A DNA stretch of 64,000 nt from Gottschalkia acidurici 9a (GTDB lineage Bacteria; Bacillota; Clostridia; Tissierellales; Gottschalkiaceae): the NCBI RefSeq assembly GCF_000299355.1, contig NC_018664.1, positions 2,092,380 to 2,156,379 on the forward strand, in the 5' to 3' direction. Positions 1 to 8,430 of this stretch are shown piece by piece. The first letter of the stretch is position 1. Every line of letters starts with the position of its first letter. The notes under the pieces were generated by a model that made no database searches, was not told the DNA's origin, and was given only the letters and a program-made list of their open reading frames with translations. Made by a program: the position numbers and the translations under genes.

Positions 1-332
1 GTAGCAATATAAACTTGAGGAGTAGCTTCTTTAACACCATTAATATTTCTGACCTTTTCAACTAAATCATTTTGAATATAAAAGTTGCTTGGTTTTCCAT
101 TTAAAATTGCTCCTTCTACTTCTCCTTCATAGCCCTCAGGCACTATCAGAATATCTGCTCCTAATCTATTTTTTAGAGAGTCCATTCCTCCCTTTAAACT
201 CAATACCATAAAGGTACTCATAAACAGAGTAAATGATAGCATGCTTACTAATAGAATTAATCCTATGGAACGTGCTCTTTTTTGTCTAATATTCTCTTTT
301 GCTAAAAAATTTATATTAATCTTCTTACTCAT
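1..332 (-). CDS. FtsX/MacB-type ABC transporter permease, N-terminal part
   Basis: The gene starts with ATG at 332 and runs off the left edge, so only about 110 N-terminal residues are seen. They show a short basic start, one membrane segment at about residues 21-44 (SIGLILLVSMLSFTLFMST), and then an extracytoplasmic domain containing LGADILIVPEGYEG, which is typical of the MacB periplasmic core domain. In that family the permease works with a separate ATPase in export, lipoprotein release or resistance rather than nutrient import. It lies downstream of the SsuABC-like operon, beyond a strong hairpin at 371-414, so it is probably transcribed separately. The substrate cannot be told from this fragment. 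Confidence 0.7.
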   Translation of the reverse strand, partial: MSKKININFLAKENIRQKRARSIGLILLVSMLSFTLFMSTFMVLSLKGGMDSLKNRLGADILIVPEGYEGEVEGAILNGKPSNFYIQNDLVEKVRNINGVKEATPQVYIA

Positions 333-370
333 AAAATCTCCTTTATTTTTATCAGTATTTTAAGTTCTTT

Positions 371-414
371 ATCAATTAAAAATAGAGGAGATATCTCCTC
401 TATTTTTAATTGAT
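371..414. terminator. Perfect 44-bp palindrome, probable bidirectional terminator
   Basis: Two 22-base arms are perfect inverted copies with no loop base. The core is ATAGAGGAGATATCTCCTCTAT flanked by A5/T5 runs, so either strand gives a GC-containing stem followed by a U-run. It lies 44 bp after the stop codon of the substrate-binding protein gene and 38 bp before the start of the permease gene at 332. Confidence 0.7.
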
Positions 415-457
415 AATACAATAGTTTTGCTAAACACTAAGTCTTATATATTTAATC

Positions 458-1522
458 TTACTTTTGTTCTTCAATTTTAATATCTTTAATCAAAGGACTC
501 CAAATATTAGATAAGGTTTTCTTTGTATCTAATTTTGAATCTATTAATCCAAAGCTCTTATAGTCATCAATAATACTTGTCAAAGCTTTTTCTGTTAATT
601 CATCTGAAATCTTAAAATCATATGATTCCAGCATTCTAACACTTTGCTCAAAGTCTCCTGATGCCCAATTATTATCAAATAAGATTTGGGTAGCTTCAGC
701 CTTATTTTCTTCAATCCAATATGATGCTTGTTTAGTAGCAAGAGTTATCTTCTTAGCAGTAATAGGATTTTTCTCAACAAAATCTTTGTTTAGTACATGA
801 ACACAGCACGGTTCTACTTTAAAATCTTCATCCCATGTTAATGAACGAATAACTTTTAATGTTCCATCTTGAACAAGTTTTTCTGCAAATTGATCTGAAA
901 GAACAGCACCTTGTACTTCTTTATTTTGCATTGCTAAAATAGTAGCACTAGTTTCTACTGGTTTAAAATTAACTTTTCTTGGATCTATCTTGTCATGATT
1001 AAAAAATCTTAGTGCAATATTATGATCCGATTTACCAATTCCATTAGGAACAGCTACCGTTTTATTGATTAAATCTTTAGTAGAATTGATATTTGAATCA
1101 TTAAGAACATATAACGATTTACACCCAGTCTGTGCTCCTGTCGTAAATACCGCATTTACACCATTTACTATAGGAACCACTAATTCTGCAATATGACTTG
1201 TATATACTTGAATTTTATTTGTACCTATAGCATCAATACCTGACTGCACATTAACAAGTTCAGTTTTCAAACCATTTTTTTCGTAAAATCCTTTGACTGA
1301 TGCAACACCTGGTGAAGCTGTACAAAGTCCTCCGTCATATCCAATTTTGATTGTTTGTCCATATGCAGGTTCTAATTTCCATGCTTCTTCCTCAGATAAT
1401 CCTGCTGTTTTCTCAACACTAGCCTCTTTGCTAGCTTTTTCTTGATTAGCTTTACCACAAGCTGTTAATAATGTACTTACACATAGTACTGCTGCTAATA
1501 ATAATCCTACTCTTTTTTTCAT
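458..1522 (-). CDS. ABC transporter substrate-binding lipoprotein (NMT1/SsuA/TauA type)
   Basis: This is a 354-residue lipoprotein. The signal peptide ends in a lipobox LLTAC with Cys22 as the lipidation site, followed by a charged linker and an NMT1/SsuA-like bilobed binding domain. The start at 1522 has the Shine-Dalgarno AGGGGGA. It is the last gene of an operon with the ATPase (1543-2310) and permease (2310-3323), so it should deliver ligand to that permease on the outer face of the membrane. SsuA/TauA relatives bind sulfonates, nitrate, pyrimidine precursors or similar small molecules. The mature protein has several cysteines (GGLCTASP, GCKSL, EPCCVHV), which is unusual for an extracytoplasmic binding protein and may point to a thiol-reactive or metal-like ligand. 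That last point is inference. Confidence 0.85.
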   Translation of the reverse strand: MKKRVGLLLAAVLCVSTLLTACGKANQEKASKEASVEKTAGLSEEEAWKLEPAYGQTIKIGYDGGLCTASPGVASVKGFYEKNGLKTELVNVQSGIDAIGTNKIQVYTSHIAELVVPIVNGVNAVFTTGAQTGCKSLYVLNDSNINSTKDLINKTVAVPNGIGKSDHNIALRFFNHDKIDPRKVNFKPVETSATILAMQNKEVQGAVLSDQFAEKLVQDGTLKVIRSLTWDEDFKVEPCCVHVLNKDFVEKNPITAKKITLATKQASYWIEENKAEATQILFDNNWASGDFEQSVRMLESYDFKISDELTEKALTSIIDDYKSFGLIDSKLDTKKTLSNIWSPLIKDIKIEEQK

Positions 1523-1542
1523 TTCTTTTTTCCCCCTAATTT

Positions 1543-2310
1543 TTATTTTTCTATCTTACCAAAATCCAGCATCTCCATTATTTCCTTGCGATAATCAACA
1601 AAATCATTACTTAATCTATTTCTAGGATAATCTAAGTCAATATCAATAGACTTTCGAATTCTTCCTGGACGTGGAGCCATTACTATTACTCTAGTACTCA
1701 TATATATAGCTTCATCCACATCATGAGTAACCATTATCATAATATGTTTATTTTCTCTCCACATACCTAGCAATTCATCTTGCATATCCATTCTTGTAAA
1801 TGCATCTAAAGCCCCTAAAGGTTCATCTAGTAAGAAAACTCTTGGCTTATTTATCATGGAGCGTATAAGAGATACTCGTTGCGCCATACCTCCTGATAAT
1901 TGATGGGGATATGAATTTTTAAACTCACTTAATCCGACTTTTGAAATAAGACGATCCACCTCTTCTTTCCCAGATTCAAGCTTATTTTGAACTTTCAAAC
2001 TATATGCTACATTTTCTTCTACTGTAAGCCATGGAAATAGCGTAGGTTTTTGAAATACCATCCCCCTATCTGGATTAGTTCCTTCAATTTTCTCATTATT
2101 AAGTCTTATTTCTCCGGCCGTAGGTACAATTAGTCCTGCAATTAGTCTTAGTATGGTTGATTTTCCACATCCACTTGGTCCAACTATACTAACAAATTCT
2201 CCCTCTCGTACTGTAAAGTTTATATTATCTAAAGCATGGGTAATTGTATTAGTATCTGTTCTTGCGAAACTCTTAGAGATATTATCTAGAATTAAAGTGC
2301 TTTCTTTCAT
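1543..2310 (-). CDS. ABC transporter ATP-binding protein (SsuB/TauB type)
   Basis: This is a 255-residue ATPase of the nitrate/sulfonate/taurine importer group. Walker A GPSGCGKST is at 44-52, the Q-loop Gln at 87, the signature LSGGM at 138-142, Walker B VFLLDEP at 158-164 and the switch His at about 196 (VTHDVDEA). I chose the ATG at 2310 rather than the in-frame codon at 2334. The 2310 start overlaps the permease stop as TAATG and has AAGGAG about 10 bases upstream, an arrangement typical of translational coupling. The domain drives transport through the permease encoded just upstream. Confidence 0.9.
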   Translation of the reverse strand: MKESTLILDNISKSFARTDTNTITHALDNINFTVREGEFVSIVGPSGCGKSTILRLIAGLIVPTAGEIRLNNEKIEGTNPDRGMVFQKPTLFPWLTVEENVAYSLKVQNKLESGKEEVDRLISKVGLSEFKNSYPHQLSGGMAQRVSLIRSMINKPRVFLLDEPLGALDAFTRMDMQDELLGMWRENKHIMIMVTHDVDEAIYMSTRVIVMAPRPGRIRKSIDIDLDYPRNRLSNDFVDYRKEIMEMLDFGKIEK

Positions 2311-3323
2311 TACTGAATAACTCCTTCCTGCCACCTAAGTACATATTTTTTAATTCTTGATAGTATAAAGTTAACTGTAATGAATGTTAAACAGATTAGT
2401 ATAACAGCTCCATACATTTTTCCAAATTCCGCCCAAGATTTCTGCCAATTGATATACCACCCAAGCCCTGATTCTACTCCCACCATCTCTGCAATTAATA
2501 AAGCTGTACAAGCAGAACTCATTCCCTGAGTTAAACCTTGAAATATATTAGGCATTGCATGTGGAATTGCAATTCCAAATACAAGCTCTTTAGAACCTGC
2601 CCCTAACGTTTTTGCAACTTCAAAGTAAGAAGCATCAACATTACTTATGCCTGTGATTGTTGCCATAGATACAGAGTACCACACTCCCAATGCAATGATA
2701 ACTACTGCTCCGTTAAATAAAGATGTCATAATTACTATTACAATTGGTAGCCAAGTAATTGATGGAATAGGCCCTAAAAGTCTCATAAATGGTGATATCC
2801 AATAGTTAACTTTCTTACTATATCCACAAGATATTCCTGTAATTAGTCCTATTATTGCTCCAGAGAAATATCCTGTAAATAAAAGAATCAAAGAATTTTT
2901 GACACAATCTAATAAATATCTCCAGTCAGAAATCATTGCATTTAAAATACGATCTGTCCAAGGAAAATATGGTAGCATCAAAGTTCCTGTTTTTAATGTT
3001 AATACATCATAGCCAGTTAATAACATAAAAACCGCGGAGTAAAAAGGTGCCTTATATCTTAACTTTTCAAAAACCAATTTGTTCTTTAAAGAGATTAAAA
3101 ACATTATAAAAAATACTGTTATAAGAATACCTATAAAGCCTCCATATACATTAGTAATAGTATTCATTCCATAGTTAGGAATGAAATAGTACTCTAATAA
3201 ACATAAAATGCCTATAGTAACTGGTAAAAAACATATTAGATAATCCTTCATAACATCTAATTTGGTTTTAGGCAGACTTTCCATCTCAAGTAGCTCCTCT
3301 TTTGTTAAACTCATTGCTTTCAC
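2310..3323 (-). CDS. ABC transporter permease (SsuC/TauC type, BPD family)
   Basis: This is a 337-residue membrane protein. The N-terminal third adds membrane segments not found in most SsuC proteins (about residues 28-48, 62-80 and 92-110). A standard binding-protein-dependent transport domain follows, with its cytoplasmic EAA loop at about 236-262 (EVAKTLGAGSKELVF...IPHAMPNI), which contacts the ATPase. The GTG start at 3323 has GGAG eight bases upstream, so the ATG three codons later is not needed. It is the first gene of the three-gene importer operon. Confidence 0.85.
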   Translation of the reverse strand: MKAMSLTKEELLEMESLPKTKLDVMKDYLICFLPVTIGILCLLEYYFIPNYGMNTITNVYGGFIGILITVFFIMFLISLKNKLVFEKLRYKAPFYSAVFMLLTGYDVLTLKTGTLMLPYFPWTDRILNAMISDWRYLLDCVKNSLILLFTGYFSGAIIGLITGISCGYSKKVNYWISPFMRLLGPIPSITWLPIVIVIMTSLFNGAVVIIALGVWYSVSMATITGISNVDASYFEVAKTLGAGSKELVFGIAIPHAMPNIFQGLTQGMSSACTALLIAEMVGVESGLGWYINWQKSWAEFGKMYGAVILICLTFITVNFILSRIKKYVLRWQEGVIQ

Positions 3324-3406
3324 ATTATCATCTCCTTTTTCTTTAGCTTTTTATGTCTAGATATAATTTAAAGTATAGTAAGGTAATAATTTTGATCTCT
3401 GTATCA

Positions 3407-3434
3407 TTTATATGTAGTTTCATATAATTTTCAA
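3407..3434 (-). promoter_or_regulatory. Candidate sigma-A promoter for the ABC operon
   Basis: On the minus strand TTGAAA (3429-3434) and TATAAA (3407-3412) are separated by 16 bases, about 85 bp upstream of the permease GTG. The match is good but was made by eye only. In such AT-rich DNA chance matches are frequent. Confidence 0.4.
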
Positions 3435-3505
3435 TAGGTAATATTAAATAGTCTGACTAGCTCATTATAGAATCGTATTTACTTTATTTTTTATTATCCT
3501 ATTAG

Positions 3506-3916
3506 CTATTGTCTTGTATCACCTTTAACTAAAGATAATAGCCCACATATTATAGTTAATATTCCACCACCACGTATCCAAACAGCAGTACTATGACATG
3601 GCATAGTCTCTTTAATGCATAGTCCTATTCCTAATACTGAATCAGATGTAACTACTAAAAACAAAATTCCTATTGCTATAAACGTCCAAGGTTTTCTTGT
3701 ATTCATAAACAGTGACTCTATTCCAGCTACTATAAGAACTATAGATAATAATATGGATGCTTGTCCTGTATAGAAGCATCTCATATGAGTCATATTTCCA
3801 TTAGCTAACTCTATCATTTTCTCACAAACTGGTGACCATATAAGTATTGCACTTATAACTATAAACCCTACTAATACTAGAATTCCGTTAAGTACTTTAG
3901 ATGAACTTTTATTCAT
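3506..3916 (-). CDS. DUF4418 family membrane protein
   Basis: This 136-residue protein has four predicted membrane segments (about 9-27, 48-66, 74-92 and 115-130). The conserved-looking polar stretch CEKMIELANGNMTHMRCFYTG is on the outside, together with GLCIKETMPCHSTAVW, so several cysteines face the exterior. This matches the DUF4418 family as I remember it, whose function is unknown and which is often found beside ABC transporter genes. Here it is upstream of the SsuABC-like operon and one operon away from a MacB-type permease. The start at 3916 has a strong GGGGGAG site. A link to the transporter is inferred from position only. Confidence 0.75.
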   Translation of the reverse strand: MNKSSSKVLNGILVLVGFIVISAILIWSPVCEKMIELANGNMTHMRCFYTGQASILLSIVLIVAGIESLFMNTRKPWTFIAIGILFLVVTSDSVLGIGLCIKETMPCHSTAVWIRGGGILTIICGLLSLVKGDTRQ

Positions 3917-4116
3917 ATAAGCATCTCCCCCTTTCTCTAATATTTATTTTTCAAATACCAGTTCCATGATATACCAAAGAAATACCTACTTCAAATAGTA
4001 ATTCTATATAATTCTTTGCTTTTCGATAAATTTTTTCTATAATAGATATTTAAAAACAATATTTGACTATCAAGTTTAAATATTATAATAAGAAAAATAT
4101 CAACATTATGGAAAAT

Positions 4117-4169
4117 AAAAAACTCCTTTCTAGCATAGATTTTATAATCTTTGTCAGAAAAGAGTTTTT
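4117..4169 (-). terminator. Rho-independent terminator after the MFS gene
   Basis: AAAAAACTCCTTTC at 4117-4130 pairs with GAAAAGAGTTTTT at 4157-4169, five bases past the MFS stop codon. The minus-strand transcript ends in a U-run. The T-run on the plus strand means it could act in both directions. Confidence 0.7.
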
Positions 4170-4174
4170 ATTTA

Positions 4175-5380
4175 CTATAAAGCTTTTACTTCTTTATTTT
4201 GACGTACCATTGTGAAATTAATAATTAATGCTAATGTATATAGTGCTAATATTGCTAATAATATATCATTATATGATCCTGTTCTAGAAAAAATAAATGC
4301 ACTTAGTTGATTACCGCTTAAACCTGCTATGGCCCATGCTGAAAGTGCTAATCCATGAATCTTACTAATATTTTTCATACCGAAGCAATCTGATAATATC
4401 GTTGGTAAGTTACTAAATCCTCCACCATATGTGGAGTTTATAGCACACAGTAAAATAATAACTATAGAGGCAATTCCACTTTGAATACTATTTGTTATAA
4501 TTGTTAATCCAACAGTAGCTATAGAAAGTAGAAGTATTATTTTATATATAGTATTTCTATCTTTCAACTTATCTGATGCTGCTGAGTAAGCAAGTCTACC
4601 GCCTGCATTAAACACCGCTGTTAACGAAGACACCATACCTACTGCTGATAAAGATAGTCCTGCAAATTTCATAATATCTTTTTCTTGTGAGATTAGAGCA
4701 AGACCACATGTAATGTTAATATATATCATAAGCCAAATACCTATAAATGTTCTATCTTTAAACATAGAGATAACTTTAAAGTCGGTCTTCCCTTGCTCTT
4801 CAACCCATCCTTCCGGCTTTTTGATTAGTATACTTCCTGTAATCATCATAACAAAATAAACTGCCGCTAAAATATAAAACATTGAAACGAGACCAACCTT
4901 TTCTAATAAGAAAACCATAACCGGACTAGCTATAACCTTTGCTAAACCAAATCCTGTAATAGCAAGACCCGTTGCTAGACCTTTTTGCTTATCAAACCAA
5001 AGCATAAGTGTCTTTACTGGTGATAAATATCCTATACCAAGACCTATACCCATTATCACACCATAACTTATATATATACCTAATAGAGATTTAAAGTATA
5101 TCGAGACTCCAGTTAAAGCAAGTCCTAGTGTAAAGCATATAGTTGAAATTATAGATGATTTTTTGACATCTCTCTCTATAATCTTACCAAAAAATGCAGC
5201 TGATATTCCAAGACAAAAAATCGCTAAACTAAAAGCCCATTCTATCTCTGATTGAGTACTGCCAATATGCTTAGCAATATCACCTTTTATTAACGACCAG
5301 CAATAAACAGTACCTATACTACAGTGAATTAAAAGTGCAGGTATAGCAGATCTCATCCATTTGTTATTTGCCTTATTCAT
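4175..5380 (-). CDS. OFA-family MFS transporter (oxalate/formate antiporter-like)
   Basis: This is a 401-residue carrier with twelve predicted membrane segments. It opens with IPALLIHCSIGTVYCWSLIK, a hallmark of the oxalate:formate antiporter (OFA) branch, where the first helix carries a GxxYxWS-like pattern. It is near the usual 400-430 residues. The start at 5380 has GGGGA at good spacing. It is a single gene bounded by terminators at 4117-4169 and 5571-5622. OFA members exchange small carboxylates, but many clostridial ones have no proven substrate, so only the family is firm. Confidence 0.85.
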   Translation of the reverse strand: MNKANNKWMRSAIPALLIHCSIGTVYCWSLIKGDIAKHIGSTQSEIEWAFSLAIFCLGISAAFFGKIIERDVKKSSIISTICFTLGLALTGVSIYFKSLLGIYISYGVIMGIGLGIGYLSPVKTLMLWFDKQKGLATGLAITGFGLAKVIASPVMVFLLEKVGLVSMFYILAAVYFVMMITGSILIKKPEGWVEEQGKTDFKVISMFKDRTFIGIWLMIYINITCGLALISQEKDIMKFAGLSLSAVGMVSSLTAVFNAGGRLAYSAASDKLKDRNTIYKIILLLSIATVGLTIITNSIQSGIASIVIILLCAINSTYGGGFSNLPTILSDCFGMKNISKIHGLALSAWAIAGLSGNQLSAFIFSRTGSYNDILLAILALYTLALIINFTMVRQNKEVKAL

Positions 5381-5570
5381 TATATTTTCCCCTTTTTTTA
5401 ATTTTACTTTATAATTTCATATTGTTATCCTCTAATATCCTCACTCCTCTTTTATTTTTTCTAATTCTTATACCCAGTATTTATGATAAAAAACATTATA
5501 TATGGTTTGTTAATAAATTCAATTTTATCACCTTTATAGCATTATGACAACGTTTTCTTTTCTTCAAAAT

Positions 5571-5622
5571 AAAACATCTGTTATTCTGAAAGTATATGAA
5601 TTTTCAGAATAACAGATGTTTT
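5571..5622 (-). terminator. Rho-independent terminator after hcp
   Basis: Perfect 21-base arms (5571-5591 and 5602-5622, core AACATCTGTTATTCTGAAA) enclose a 10-base loop. They lie 22 bp beyond the hcp stop codon. Confidence 0.85.
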
Positions 5623-5643
5623 GTATTTTAAATAATTATATCT

Positions 5644-7296
5644 TTAGTTTGCTTGCTTAAGTGCATCTTTTAAATCCTCATCTGCTATACTTATCTGTTT
5701 TATATTAAACGTATCTACTAAATATTGTAATACATTAGGAGATAAAAATGCTGGTAGACTTGGCCCTAAGTACATACCTTTTATTCCTAGTGATAACAAT
5801 GCTAATAGATCGGCTACCGCCTTTTGCTCATACCAAGATAATACTATTGTAAGTGGTAAAGAGTTTACATCTGTTTCAAATGCATCTCCAAGCGCTGTTG
5901 CAATTCTAACTGCCGAATATGCATCATTACATTGTCCTACATCTAACAATCTTGGTAATCCCGATACTGTTCCAAAATCTAATTTATTAAATCTATACTT
6001 TCCACAAGCTAATGTAAGTATTACACAATCCTCAGGAACTTTTTCTGCAAACTCAGTATAATAATTTCTTCCTGGCTTAGCTCCGTCACATCCACCGATT
6101 AAGAAAAAGTGTCTCAATTGACCTCCTTTTACTGCATTTACTATATCCTCCGCATGAGACAATGTTGCATTATGTCCAAATCCTACTAATATTTCTTTTT
6201 CCTCTTCATCCTCTTTAAATCCACCTAATTCTAGTGATTTATTTATGATTTCACTAAAGTCTTTAGTTCCATCTTCATTTGTTTTAATATGCTTAATACC
6301 ATCCCAGCCCACAACATTAGTGCTGTATATTCTGTCTTTGTATGTTTCTCTAGGTCTCATTAAACAATTAGTAGTCATCAATATACATCCTGGTATATTG
6401 TCAAATTCTTTCTGTTGGTTTTGCCAAGCAGACCCATAGTTACCTACTAAATGCTTATATCTTTTTAGTTCTGGATATCCATGTGATGATAACATTTCTC
6501 CATGAGTATATATATTAATTCCCTTTCCATCTGTTTGCTCTAGTAGCATTTCTAAATCTCTTAAATCATGCCCTGATATTATTATAAATGGTCCTTTTTT
6601 AGTATGCACATTTACTTTATGAGGAGATGGATTTTGATATTTTGTGGTGTTAGCCTCATCTAATACTCTCATTACTTCTACGCTCATTTCGCCTACTCTC
6701 ATAGTCATTCGTATCATATCTTCAAGAGTTAACTTGTCATTTGTAGTAGATTCTAGCCCTATGAAATAAAATTGATCTACTTGATCACTATTGTAGTTTA
6801 TAAATCTTGCTTGATGTCCATAAGCACTTACTCCTTTTAATCCATATAGTATTGTTGATCTCAAAGAACGTATATCTTCATTAAGAGATTGATCATACAT
6901 GATGCCAGCTCTTTCAGAGTCTCTTAGCATATCTTCTTTAGTGTCACTAAGGTTATATGTAGCTGCATCAGGATATTGTCCTTGTGGCGCCTTATTTCTC
7001 AAGCTTTCTTTTATTTTTTGCGATTCTTTTAATAATTGTACATGAACTTCTGCATCAAAGTTTACATTTGTCAATGTTGTAAATAATCCATTTTCTACAA
7101 ACGCTACAATTTCTTTGTCAATAACTTCTCCATTGTCAATTAAAGGTTTTGCATAACAAGCTATACCTTTTAGTTGGTATATTAAGAGGTCTTGTAAGTT
7201 AGCAATTTCCGGTACTTTTCCACATACACCACTCTTTGTGCATCCTTTTCCTCCCATTGTTTGCTCACATTGATAACAAAACATTAAATTTGGCAT
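5644..7296 (-). CDS. hcp: Hydroxylamine reductase / hybrid-cluster protein
   Basis: This is a 550-residue cytoplasmic iron-sulfur protein that reduces hydroxylamine to ammonia and in some bacteria acts as a nitric oxide reductase. The N-terminal cluster cysteines are at 7, 10, 19 and 25, with the C-x2-C-x8-C-x5-C spacing of the class that binds [4Fe-4S]. The ligands of the hybrid cluster can all be recognised in order: the His in SGHDLRD, the Glu in THGEML, the Cys residues in TNCLM, GGCDGAK, LACGKYR and GQCNDAY, and Glu/Lys in SWYEQKA. The length is typical. It is monocistronic with its own terminator. No electron-donor gene (hcr) is adjacent. Confidence 0.96.
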   Translation of the reverse strand: MPNLMFCYQCEQTMGGKGCTKSGVCGKVPEIANLQDLLIYQLKGIACYAKPLIDNGEVIDKEIVAFVENGLFTTLTNVNFDAEVHVQLLKESQKIKESLRNKAPQGQYPDAATYNLSDTKEDMLRDSERAGIMYDQSLNEDIRSLRSTILYGLKGVSAYGHQARFINYNSDQVDQFYFIGLESTTNDKLTLEDMIRMTMRVGEMSVEVMRVLDEANTTKYQNPSPHKVNVHTKKGPFIIISGHDLRDLEMLLEQTDGKGINIYTHGEMLSSHGYPELKRYKHLVGNYGSAWQNQQKEFDNIPGCILMTTNCLMRPRETYKDRIYSTNVVGWDGIKHIKTNEDGTKDFSEIINKSLELGGFKEDEEEKEILVGFGHNATLSHAEDIVNAVKGGQLRHFFLIGGCDGAKPGRNYYTEFAEKVPEDCVILTLACGKYRFNKLDFGTVSGLPRLLDVGQCNDAYSAVRIATALGDAFETDVNSLPLTIVLSWYEQKAVADLLALLSLGIKGMYLGPSLPAFLSPNVLQYLVDTFNIKQISIADEDLKDALKQAN

Positions 7297-7508
7297 TTTA
7301 TCTCTCCTCTTTGGATATAGTTTTTTAAAACAGTAGTATTGCTTTTGTACCTTTTAAGAAATATACATTCTTTGTACGTGAATTATTAAACACTTTCAAA
7401 TTCTTTATTCAATAAACTTTATTACATATTTATTCTATACCCAACTTTGTTATAAACTTGCTCTAAATTTTATAATTTTGCTACAATTTTTTTATAAAGT
7501 TTTTTATA

Positions 7509-8291
7509 TTATTTACTATGTTTTTTCAATTTTTCAAGAGCTTCATAGAATCGATTCGATTTCATATTTGGAAATGCTTTAATAAGTCTTTTGTGTATTA
7601 ATTGTCTTTCTTTTAAGACCTCTTTTTGTTTTAATCTTAATTCATTAAATCTTATTTTTAACTTCTCATTTTTTTCTAATATAGTATGAGTTCGTCCAGA
7701 TATATTTTCACCAAGCTCATCTGAAAGTTCTTTTATTTTAATTGTAATATCCTCAAGCTGATCAAGCTTTCTATTTAGGCCATATATTGATACTACTGTA
7801 ACATAAGCATCTACAATAAAAATTAATAGTATAAATAAAACAAGTGGATATCCGAAGAATTTAGGTATATCCATAACAAACCTATTTATAATTGGATGAA
7901 TAACTTTCATAATTAATATACATCCAAGTCCCCATAAAAGTGAGAACTTCAAGCAAATATACCCTTGAATATTAAAAGGTTCCCCAGAGTAATCCCACCA
8001 TTTATGATGAAATAGTTTTTCTAGTATAAAACCGGTTATATATTCAAGTAGTGAAGTTAGGATAACTGAACCTAAAAAAAGTATAATAAGATTATCCTTA
8101 ACTGGTGTTAGAAAATAAACTAATATAACTGTTCCAAATCCATATATAGGACATACTGGTCCATTCAGAAAGCCTCTGTTAACAAACTTACCGGTATTTA
8201 CAGTGGCATAAATAACCTCAGTGCACCATCCAATAAAAGCATAGATTGTAAAGAACCAAATATATTGATATAGCATAATGTCTTGAGTCAT
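7509..8291 (-). CDS. CmpB-like membrane protein (putative ABC-transporter type IV family)
   Basis: This 260-residue protein has about five membrane segments in its first 165 residues. Conserved-looking motifs include FIGWCTEVIY, NRGFLNGPVCPIYG and HHKWWDYSGEPFN, which match the family PF06541 (ABC_trans_CmpB). A soluble, highly charged, probably coiled-coil tail of about 95 residues follows. I chose ATG 8291 because AAAGGTGAG lies just upstream; the in-frame ATG at 8309 has no such site. Despite the family name a transport role is not established, and no partner ATPase is nearby. Confidence 0.75.
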   Translation of the reverse strand: MTQDIMLYQYIWFFTIYAFIGWCTEVIYATVNTGKFVNRGFLNGPVCPIYGFGTVILVYFLTPVKDNLIILFLGSVILTSLLEYITGFILEKLFHHKWWDYSGEPFNIQGYICLKFSLLWGLGCILIMKVIHPIINRFVMDIPKFFGYPLVLFILLIFIVDAYVTVVSIYGLNRKLDQLEDITIKIKELSDELGENISGRTHTILEKNEKLKIRFNELRLKQKEVLKERQLIHKRLIKAFPNMKSNRFYEALEKLKKHSK

Positions 8292-8367
8292 TGGTATCTC
8301 ACCTTTCATTCATTAAAGTCACTATATTATAAAAAATATCATAGCATAAACATTGTATTAATATTAA

Positions 8368-8395
8368 ACTCCCCTAACTATAAGTATAGGGGAGT
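8368..8395 (-). terminator. Hairpin after the ATP-NAD-kinase-like gene
   Basis: ACTCCCCTA (8368-8376) pairs with TAGGGGAGT (8387-8395). It lies 36 bp past the stop codon at 8431. The following U-run on the minus strand is weak (TTTAATATTAAT), so termination is likely but not certain. Confidence 0.55.
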
Positions 8396-8430
8396 CTAGA
8401 TTTAATTATTTAAATAAGTTTTGTACTTTA

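Noticed and set aside
4063-4089. Plus-strand TTGACT...TATAAT pair pointing into the MFS gene as an antisense promoter
   Set aside because: The spacer is 15 bases, shorter than usual, and a terminator that works on the plus strand follows at once.
5506-5522. Rex-like site TTGTTAATAAATTCAA upstream of the MFS gene
   Set aside because: Only the first half matches TTGTTAA; the second half differs at most positions, so it is not better than chance in AT-rich DNA.
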